Shown piece by piece: positions 6,725 to 11,783 of a stretch of 11,783 nt of DNA. Both the position numbers and the translations under genes were made by a program. A model generated the notes under the pieces. The model was not told the DNA's origin, made no database searches, and worked only from the letters and a program-made list of their open reading frames with translations. The stretch is taken from contig JAPLBI010000173.1 of the NCBI GenBank assembly GCA_026392815.1, positions 1 to 11,783 on the forward strand, written 5' to 3'. The DNA comes from Actinomycetota bacterium. GTDB taxonomy: Bacteria; Actinomycetota; Actinomycetes; Nanopelagicales; Nanopelagicaceae. Position 1 is the first letter of the stretch, and each line of letters begins with the position of its first letter.

Positions 6725-7243
6725 ATGAAAAAGTATTCGTTCCCACACGAGCAATTCGCCGAAGTTCTATCTGCAAATGCCGAATACGCCAAAACATTTA
6801 AATACTCAGAACTCAGTGGCTCTGCCGCAAAGGGTTTAGCGATCGTTACCTGCATGGATTCAAGAATTAACCCACTCTCTGTTGTCGGAATGCGTTCTGG
6901 CGATGCCAAGATTCTGCGCAACGCAGGTGCTCGCGTAACTGAGGATGTAATTCGCACATTGGTTCTAGCAACTTATCTTTTGAGCGTTGATCGAATCTTG
7001 GTTATGCCCCATACCGATTGTGCGATGGCAAATGGCGATGAAGCAGATATCCATGCGCTGATCGATGAAAAATTTGGCGTAGATACTCGCTCACTTGAAT
7101 TTCGCACTACGCGTGATCAACAAGCAACTCTATCTATCGACGTAAATCGCATCCGCGCGTATCCGCTATTGCGTGAAGGCGTGACAGTTGCTGGGGCTAT
7201 TTATGATGTGAAGACCGGAACTATTCTTCCGGTTGATTGCTAA
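6725..7243 (+). CDS. Beta-class carbonic anhydrase, short Rv1284-like type
   Basis: Predicted zinc enzyme interconverting CO2 and bicarbonate in the cytoplasm, 172 residues. CMDSR supplies Cys43 and the Asp45/Arg47 dyad, and HTDC supplies His96 and Cys99. The 53-residue spacing between first Cys and His equals that of mycobacterial Rv1284 (Cys35, His88). GDAKILRNAGARVTEDVIRTL also fits this subgroup. The residue after the last zinc Cys is Ala100, where the family nearly always has Gly (HxxCG). The ATG has a strong AAGGGGA at 6714-6720. The gene starts 35 bp after tRNA-Thr with no terminator between, so it may be transcribed together with it. Its last 23 bp overlap the end of the convergent hydrolase gene. 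Confidence 0.88.
   Translation: MKKYSFPHEQFAEVLSANAEYAKTFKYSELSGSAAKGLAIVTCMDSRINPLSVVGMRSGDAKILRNAGARVTEDVIRTLVLATYLLSVDRILVMPHTDCAMANGDEADIHALIDEKFGVDTRSLEFRTTRDQQATLSIDVNRIRAYPLLREGVTVAGAIYDVKTGTILPVDC
7214..7233. terminator. Perfect 7-bp hairpin in the carbonic anhydrase/hydrolase overlap, possible bidirectional terminator
   Basis: ACCGGAA (7214-7220), loop CTATTC, TTCCGGT (7227-7233). The stem lies inside both coding ends; the loop contains the stop codon of the minus-strand hydrolase. Neither strand has a T-run after the stem, so it is not a classical intrinsic terminator. The placement resembles the hairpin at the other convergent junction in this window (5578-5596). Confidence 0.35.
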
Positions 7244-8000
7244 CTCGCCGTATCGGCATCTTCGTAACTGGATAAGTCAAATCCGTTAAAAACTGGTGCA
7301 CTATCGCGCTAAATAAAGCAGGTTTCTCTTTTGGCGCACCGTGAGAAGTACCAGGAATTATCGCTAGTTGGCCTAATTCAATTGCGCGATACATCTCAAT
7401 CGTGTGTTCATGCGAAATAACGTCATCATCGCCAGCAACAACCAGCGTTGGGCATTCAATCTTCACTAGATCGCTGAGTGGAATATCTGGTTCGGTCTCC
7501 CAGACACGTAACATCTTCTTGATCTTCTCGGTCAACGTATGTGGTGCATCAGGTGAAGTCGCTGCGTATTCGGCTTTATCTTCATCACTTGGTTCAGAGA
7601 ATGGAAGTTCAATACTGGTGCCTGAATGGTGGTAATTAGCACCGATTAGAACTAAGGATTTAACTAGCTCTGGGCGAGCAATCGCAATCGACATCGCGAT
7701 GATTCCGCCATCTGACCAGCCAATTAAATGTGCGGGCTCTTTCACTACATCTTCTAAATATGCAATTGCTTCCTCTGTTTGGAAAGCAAAGTGAAATGAA
7801 CCTTCGCGATCTCCGGTGTAGCCATGGCCGGTGCGATCGTAGGCAAATAAATGAAAATCAGGTTCTAGATCAGGCGTTAAAACATAATCCCAGTGCGAAG
7901 TTTGGCTTAAGCCACCGTGCAGAAGTAGAACTGCTTCACCGTTGTTCTCCCATTCGTATGAATAGGTTTGGTGTCCGCGTAAATCAATGTAGTCAGGCAT
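7221..8000 (-). CDS. Alpha/beta hydrolase fold protein, substrate unknown
   Basis: A 259-residue soluble alpha/beta hydrolase. HGG at residues 28-30 forms the oxyanion-hole turn, the nucleophile elbow is GWSDGG with Ser96, the acid is likely Asp193 in AGDDDVI, and the catalytic His is 220 in GTSHG. A helical cap is expected at about 125-175. Such enzymes include esterases, lactonases and haloperoxidase-like hydrolases, and nothing here fixes the substrate. The ATG lies 14 bp after the ndh stop on the same strand, so the two are probably one operon, although no clear Shine-Dalgarno is seen. The end overlaps the carbonic anhydrase gene by 23 bp in a convergent arrangement. Confidence 0.85.
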   Translation of the reverse strand: MPDYIDLRGHQTYSYEWENNGEAVLLLHGGLSQTSHWDYVLTPDLEPDFHLFAYDRTGHGYTGDREGSFHFAFQTEEAIAYLEDVVKEPAHLIGWSDGGIIAMSIAIARPELVKSLVLIGANYHHSGTSIELPFSEPSDEDKAEYAATSPDAPHTLTEKIKKMLRVWETEPDIPLSDLVKIECPTLVVAGDDDVISHEHTIEMYRAIELGQLAIIPGTSHGAPKEKPALFSAIVHQFLTDLTYPVTKMPIRRVSNQPEE

Positions 8001-8014
8001 GGCTGCTGCTTTGA

Positions 8015-9247
8015 TTACAGACTATCCATGATGTGGCGATTGCCGCGGTCGAAAGTTAAATAGTTCCAGGTCCAATCGGCGATAGTGCCGATCTTGTTAC
8101 GGCCACCAAGTAGGTAGAACAAATGCAGCCATAGCCAGGCATACCAAGCTGGAATTCCCGTGATCTGAATACCTTTAAATTGCACAACTGCTTTGTGGCG
8201 CCCGATCGTTGCCATCGAACCTTTATCGAGATATTTAAAGTCTTGTAGATCTTGACCACGTGCGGCGCGCATAATTTGTTTTGCAACCCAGCGTCCTTGT
8301 TGCATAGCAACTGGCGCAACCATCGGCAAGAAACCACCATCTGCGCCCTTTGCGCTAGAGATATCACCAATCGCCCAGATATGTGGGTAGTGATTTACCT
8401 GCAAGTTCTGTGCAACGCTGATGCGCGTTCCTTCAAGTGGCAAGTTAAGTAGCCCACCAGTTGGTTCACCTTTAACGCCAGCTGCCCAAATAGTTACTTC
8501 AGATGGAATTACAGATCCATCCTTAACAAGAATCTGGCTTGGCTTTACTTCCTGCACCGCTGTGTTGAGCAGAACTTTGACGCCGAGTTTTTCTAAATCT
8601 TTCTTAGCTCGCGCAGATAACTTTTCGCTAAACATTGGCAAAATTCTTGGCCCAGCTTCGATCAAGTAGATATCGATATGTTCTGCGGCATTTGCCTCAT
8701 CATTTTTAAGCGGACCGCGCTTTAGCTCGGCGAGTGCGCCAGCCATTTCAACTCCAGTAGGACCGCCACCAACAACGCTTAGCGAAAGTCTGGTCTGATC
8801 TTCAAAGCGACAGAGATCTTCAAAACGGCGCATTACTTCAGCGCGAATACCAATTGCTTCATGCACGCTCTTCATGCCAAGTGCATGTTCATTGACACCT
8901 GCGACTCCGAAATCTGCAGTTGCAGAACCGAGTGCAACAACTAAATGATCAAATTCAAGAACTTCAGAAGAATCTAGTTTTACTGATTTGTTTTTATGAT
9001 CAACCGAGATTGGGGAACCCATACGGAATTTCACACCGCTCTTGCGAAGTGCGCCGCGGACTGGATGCGCCACATGGTCTGCGGCAAGGCCAGCGGTTGC
9101 TACCTGGTAGAGCAGTGGCAAGAAAGTTTGAAAGTTGTGGCGATCAACAACGGTTACATCGGCATCCTTCGAGAGCGCCTTAGCAGCGGTCAGCCCGCCA
9201 AAGCCGGCGCCCAGAATTACGACGCGAGGTCGATTAGAAGAAGCCAT
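8015..9247 (-). CDS. ndh: Type II NADH:quinone dehydrogenase (NDH-2-like)
   Basis: Single-subunit flavoprotein that passes electrons from NADH to membrane quinone without pumping protons. The FAD-binding GAGFGG is at residues 13-18, the NADH-binding GGGPTG at 160-165, followed by VEMAGALAEL, and the second FAD contact AIGD at 292-295. The quinone-side region has MVAPVAMQQG (309-318). The C-terminus (about 366-406) is rich in Trp and Leu (AWYAWLWLHLFYLLGGRNK), as in NDH-2 proteins, where an amphipathic tail binds the membrane. At 410 residues it is slightly shorter than many homologues. The upstream gene is divergent with only 23 bp between the ATGs, and no Shine-Dalgarno is visible, so the mRNA may be leaderless. 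Confidence 0.92.
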   Translation of the reverse strand: MASSNRPRVVILGAGFGGLTAAKALSKDADVTVVDRHNFQTFLPLLYQVATAGLAADHVAHPVRGALRKSGVKFRMGSPISVDHKNKSVKLDSSEVLEFDHLVVALGSATADFGVAGVNEHALGMKSVHEAIGIRAEVMRRFEDLCRFEDQTRLSLSVVGGGPTGVEMAGALAELKRGPLKNDEANAAEHIDIYLIEAGPRILPMFSEKLSARAKKDLEKLGVKVLLNTAVQEVKPSQILVKDGSVIPSEVTIWAAGVKGEPTGGLLNLPLEGTRISVAQNLQVNHYPHIWAIGDISSAKGADGGFLPMVAPVAMQQGRWVAKQIMRAARGQDLQDFKYLDKGSMATIGRHKAVVQFKGIQITGIPAWYAWLWLHLFYLLGGRNKIGTIADWTWNYLTFDRGNRHIMDSL

Positions 9248-9251
9248 GTGC

Positions 9252-9265
9252 AGAGTCTAGGCTCT
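9252..9265. promoter_or_regulatory. Near-palindrome between divergent ndh and SDR genes: possible overlapping leaderless promoters or operator
   Basis: AGAGTCTAGGCTCT is a 14-bp near-palindrome centred in the 23-bp gap; only one symmetric pair mismatches. On the plus strand TAGGCT (9258-9263) fits the TANNNT -10 pattern and ends 7 bases before the SDR ATG. On the minus strand TAGACT (9259-9254) fits the same pattern and ends 6 bases before the ndh ATG. Both would start transcription at or next to the A of ATG. Neither gene has a Shine-Dalgarno, and -35 boxes are not evident. Confidence 0.4.
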
Positions 9266-9270
9266 CCACC

Positions 9271-10767
9271 ATGAACTCGCAGAACTCAGGGCGTTTAATA
9301 CTTGTAACTGGCGCATCGGGCTATGTCGGCGGCCGTTTGGTACGCGACCTCGTAAGCGATAAATGCGATGTACGAATTTTGGTACGCGATGCGCAGAAAG
9401 TTGCCGATCAACCTTGGGCTAAAGATGTAGATATCGTTGAAGGCAACGCCACTGTCGTTCCAGATTTAGATCGCGCTCTCAAGGGCGTGCATACCGCTTT
9501 CTATCTTTTGCATTCGATTAATTTAGGAAAAAACTTCGACGATATTGAATCTGAAATGGCGCGCAATTTTGCAGTTGCTGCAGAAAAGCAAGGCGTCAAG
9601 CAGATTGTTTACTTGGGTGGAATTGCTAACGATAAGAACCGGAGCCAGCATTTAGCATCTCGTATGAATACCGGTGCGCAGTTAGCATCAACATCTGTTC
9701 CGGTTCTAGAACTCCGCGCTGGCATCATCATTGGTTCTGGCTCTGCCTCATTTGAGATGTTGCGCCACCTAACGCATCGCTTGCCGATTATGACCACACC
9801 AAAGTGGGTCTCGAATTTAACGCAACCAATTTCAATCCGTGATGCGCTTTATTACCTACGTAAAGCCGCTTCACTTGAAAAGCCAGTTGGCAAAATTTGC
9901 GACATCGGCGGTAAAGAAGTTCTTTCTTACGCTGACATGATGCAGAAATTTGCCAAGTTATCAGGGCTTCGCAAACGCTGGATTGTTTCGGTTCCTGTTC
10001 TAACTCCGAAGCTTTCTTCCTTGTGGATCGGTTTTGTGACACCGGTGCCAACATCGCTTGCGCGCCCACTAGTCGAATCTTTGATTAGCGAAGTAGTTGC
10101 AGATCCAGCAAAGAGCATTGACGCGATTATTACGCCACCGCCAGAAGGATTTATCGATGTTGAAGGTGCAATTACCTTGGCGCTTTCTCGTATTGCAGAT
10201 CGCGATGTAATTACTCGTTGGTCGGATGCTGCATTTCCAACTGCGCCTTGGCAGAAAGCCCAAGGCGATCCGGAATGGGCTGGTGAAATGGTTCTGCGCG
10301 ATCGTCGCGAATCAAATACCGAAGCAAGTGCGGCATCTGTGTGGCAGGCAATTGAAAGTATCGGCGGCGAAAACGGTTACTACGGTGCAGATTTTCTCTG
10401 GTTCTTACGCGGTTTATTAGATCGCATCTTCGGTGGAGTCGGACTTCGTCGCGGCCGTCGCGATCCGCTAACTCTGCGCGTGGGTGACAGTTTAGATTTC
10501 TGGCGCGTTGAAGAGTTAGAACGCGGCAAGCGTTTAAAACTTTATGCCGAGATGGTTCTGCCTGGAAAAGCGTGGCTCGAATTTAGCGTTATCGATAACG
10601 GAACCGATCGCACTGTTGTACAAGAAGCGAGCTTCTCGCCACGTGGTTTAGGTGGACAGTTGTATTGGTACTTTGTTCTTCCCTTCCACATCTTTGTTTT
10701 CCCAACGATGATGCGAAACCTGATTCGAAAGGCCAATCGCACCGACCATGCCAATTCACGCCTTTAA
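9271..10767 (+). CDS. NAD(P)-binding SDR-family protein with C-terminal DUF2867 domain
   Basis: A 498-residue protein. The N-terminal half is an atypical/extended SDR with the nucleotide-binding TGASGYVG at residues 13-20, an acidic-basic turn (RILVRD), the NmrA/YbjT-like stretch AFYLLHSI, and VYLGGIA where a classical SDR would have its catalytic Ser; the Tyr-x3-Lys pair is not obvious. The C-terminal part (about 345-490), with GGENGYYGADFLWFLRGLLD, RDPLTLRVGD, LPGKAWLEF and a hydrophobic end YWYFVLPFHIFVFP, matches DUF2867. E. coli YbjT is a related protein, and the reaction is unknown. The hydrophobic end may contact the membrane. No Shine-Dalgarno precedes the ATG. Its last 20 bp overlap the decarboxylase gene, which suggests a shared transcript. 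Confidence 0.87.
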   Translation: MNSQNSGRLILVTGASGYVGGRLVRDLVSDKCDVRILVRDAQKVADQPWAKDVDIVEGNATVVPDLDRALKGVHTAFYLLHSINLGKNFDDIESEMARNFAVAAEKQGVKQIVYLGGIANDKNRSQHLASRMNTGAQLASTSVPVLELRAGIIIGSGSASFEMLRHLTHRLPIMTTPKWVSNLTQPISIRDALYYLRKAASLEKPVGKICDIGGKEVLSYADMMQKFAKLSGLRKRWIVSVPVLTPKLSSLWIGFVTPVPTSLARPLVESLISEVVADPAKSIDAIITPPPEGFIDVEGAITLALSRIADRDVITRWSDAAFPTAPWQKAQGDPEWAGEMVLRDRRESNTEASAASVWQAIESIGGENGYYGADFLWFLRGLLDRIFGGVGLRRGRRDPLTLRVGDSLDFWRVEELERGKRLKLYAEMVLPGKAWLEFSVIDNGTDRTVVQEASFSPRGLGGQLYWYFVLPFHIFVFPTMMRNLIRKANRTDHANSRL

Positions 10768-11783
10768 TTCAGAGGTCGAATCCCTTGCCAAAGAGATCCT
10801 GGCGTACAGCCTGCTGCGCTTAAAAGATGATCCACCGCTAGATGGACCGCGTACCGCTGAAGATTTATTTCAAGAAGTCGGCAACACCATCACCGCAAAA
10901 GGTTTAGGCGGACATGAAGCTCTTGAAGTATTTACCAATGTTTTAGCAAAGGCCTGTATCTCAACGGATCATCCGCGCAACTTAGCCTTTATTCCATCTG
11001 CGCCAACTGAATATTCAAATCTCTTCGACTTAGTTGTTGGTGCCAGTTCACTTTATGGTGGATCTTGGCAAGAAGGCGCGGGCGCAGTCTTTGCTGAAAA
11101 TCAAGCGCTGCGTTGGATCGCAGATTTAGCGGGACTTCCACAATCTGCCGGCGGTGTTTTTGTACAAGGCGGAACAATTGGAAATCTCTCCGCACTCGTT
11201 GTGGCACGCGCTGCAGCCCGCACGAAATATCCAAATACTTCACGTTGGGCAATCGCTTGCAGCGCAGAAGCGCATTCGTCAATTGCTAGCGCTGCACAAA
11301 TCATGGATGTAGAACTTCTAAAGATTGAGCCAGGTGCTGATCGCAAAATGCACGGTGACTCACTTGGTGCAGCAATTGATCAATTGCACGCAACAACTCA
11401 AACACGCGTCTTCGCCGTTGTCGCAACTGGCGGCACAACAAACCTCGGCATCATTGATGACCTAGCAACAATTGCCGAAGCAACACATGCTCGCGATATC
11501 TGGTTCCACGTGGACGGTGCTTACGGTTTAGCGGCTTTATGTGCTCCATCGGTACGCGCCAAATTTATCGGTGTCGAACAAGCCGATTCTTTAATCGTCG
11601 ATCCACATAAGTGGCTCTGTGCACCGTTCGATGCCTGCGCACTTATCTATCGCAACCCAGAGCTTGCTAAAGAAGTTCACACCCAACACGCTTCATATTT
11701 GGAAACTCTGCATGATGACACTTGGTCGCCGGCAGATTATGCAATTCATTTAACTCGTCGCGTCCGCGGATTACCTTTCTGGT
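10748..11783 (+). CDS. PLP-dependent group II decarboxylase, N-terminal 345 residues (3' end outside window)
   Basis: Open from ATG 10748 to the window edge. It belongs to the pyridoxal-phosphate decarboxylases of the aromatic amino acid, glutamate and diaminobutyrate type. Visible motifs are the phosphate-binding GGTIGNL (residues 141-147), the ring-stacking His176 in SAEAHSSI, HVDGAYG with Asp256 and Ala258, which hold the pyridine ring, and DPHKW with the Schiff-base Lys288. The sequence stops at RRVRGLPFW, so about 100-130 residues are missing compared with the family. The N-terminus is short, without the long extension of some diaminobutyrate decarboxylases. The substrate cannot be told from this fragment. 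The start overlaps the SDR gene by 20 bp and lacks a well-placed Shine-Dalgarno. Confidence 0.9.
   Translation, partial: MPIHAFNSEVESLAKEILAYSLLRLKDDPPLDGPRTAEDLFQEVGNTITAKGLGGHEALEVFTNVLAKACISTDHPRNLAFIPSAPTEYSNLFDLVVGASSLYGGSWQEGAGAVFAENQALRWIADLAGLPQSAGGVFVQGGTIGNLSALVVARAAARTKYPNTSRWAIACSAEAHSSIASAAQIMDVELLKIEPGADRKMHGDSLGAAIDQLHATTQTRVFAVVATGGTTNLGIIDDLATIAEATHARDIWFHVDGAYGLAALCAPSVRAKFIGVEQADSLIVDPHKWLCAPFDACALIYRNPELAKEVHTQHASYLETLHDDTWSPADYAIHLTRRVRGLPFW

Noticed and set aside
1..11783. CRISPR array, insertion sequence, prophage or defence system
   Set aside because: I found no regularly spaced repeats, transposase or integrase motifs, terminal inverted repeats, or defence-type domains; the genes are ordinary chromosomal ones.

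Overview
The window looks like a chromosomal stretch of a mid-GC actinobacterium. By eye GC is in the 40s percent, low for the phylum, and the genes are packed tightly, often with overlaps. The actinobacterial signal comes from gene order and protein type: cysS followed by rlmB (adjacent in mycobacteria downstream of ispD-ispF), ppk1 followed by a Nudix/histidine-phosphatase MutT1 (adjacent in mycobacteria), a short Ppx/GppA of the mycobacterial PPX1/PPX2 size, and a small beta-carbonic anhydrase of the Rv1284 kind. Low GC plus compactness suggests a streamlined freshwater lineage such as acI (Nanopelagicales). That assignment is inference only.

Layout. 1-1771 (+): the 3' part of cysS runs by overlap into rlmB, whose N-terminus is short and whose start is ambiguous. 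1797-5597 (+): an SGNH hydrolase, then ppk1 and mutT1, the last two sharing an ATGA overlap. 5603-6520 (-): ppx, convergent with mutT1. 6562-6689: a good promoter and a tRNA-Thr(UGU). 6725-7243 (+): a beta-carbonic anhydrase whose end overlaps a convergent alpha/beta hydrolase (7221-8000, -), which follows ndh (8015-9247, -). 9271-10767 (+): a large SDR/DUF2867 protein starts 23 bp from ndh on the other strand and overlaps a PLP-dependent group II decarboxylase (10748 to the window edge).

How the genes fit together. ppk1 makes polyphosphate and Ppx degrades it. The MutT1-like protein between them belongs to a family that cleans oxidised or polyphosphorylated nucleotides. Four 11-nt repeat units resembling actinobacterial PHO boxes lie just upstream of ppk1, suggesting control by phosphate supply. 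ndh feeds electrons from NADH into the quinone pool. The remainder is tRNA charging, 23S rRNA methylation, CO2/bicarbonate chemistry and enzymes of unknown substrate. No insertion sequence, prophage, CRISPR array or defence gene is visible, and no gene-free stretch exceeds 300 bp.

The most unusual signals are regulatory or structural: the PHO-box-like array; a near-palindrome that could give two face-to-face leaderless promoters between ndh and the SDR gene; the cysS/rlmB junction, which looks like the scar of a deletion; and perfect 7-bp hairpins without U-tracts at both convergent gene ends. I see no wholly new multi-gene system.
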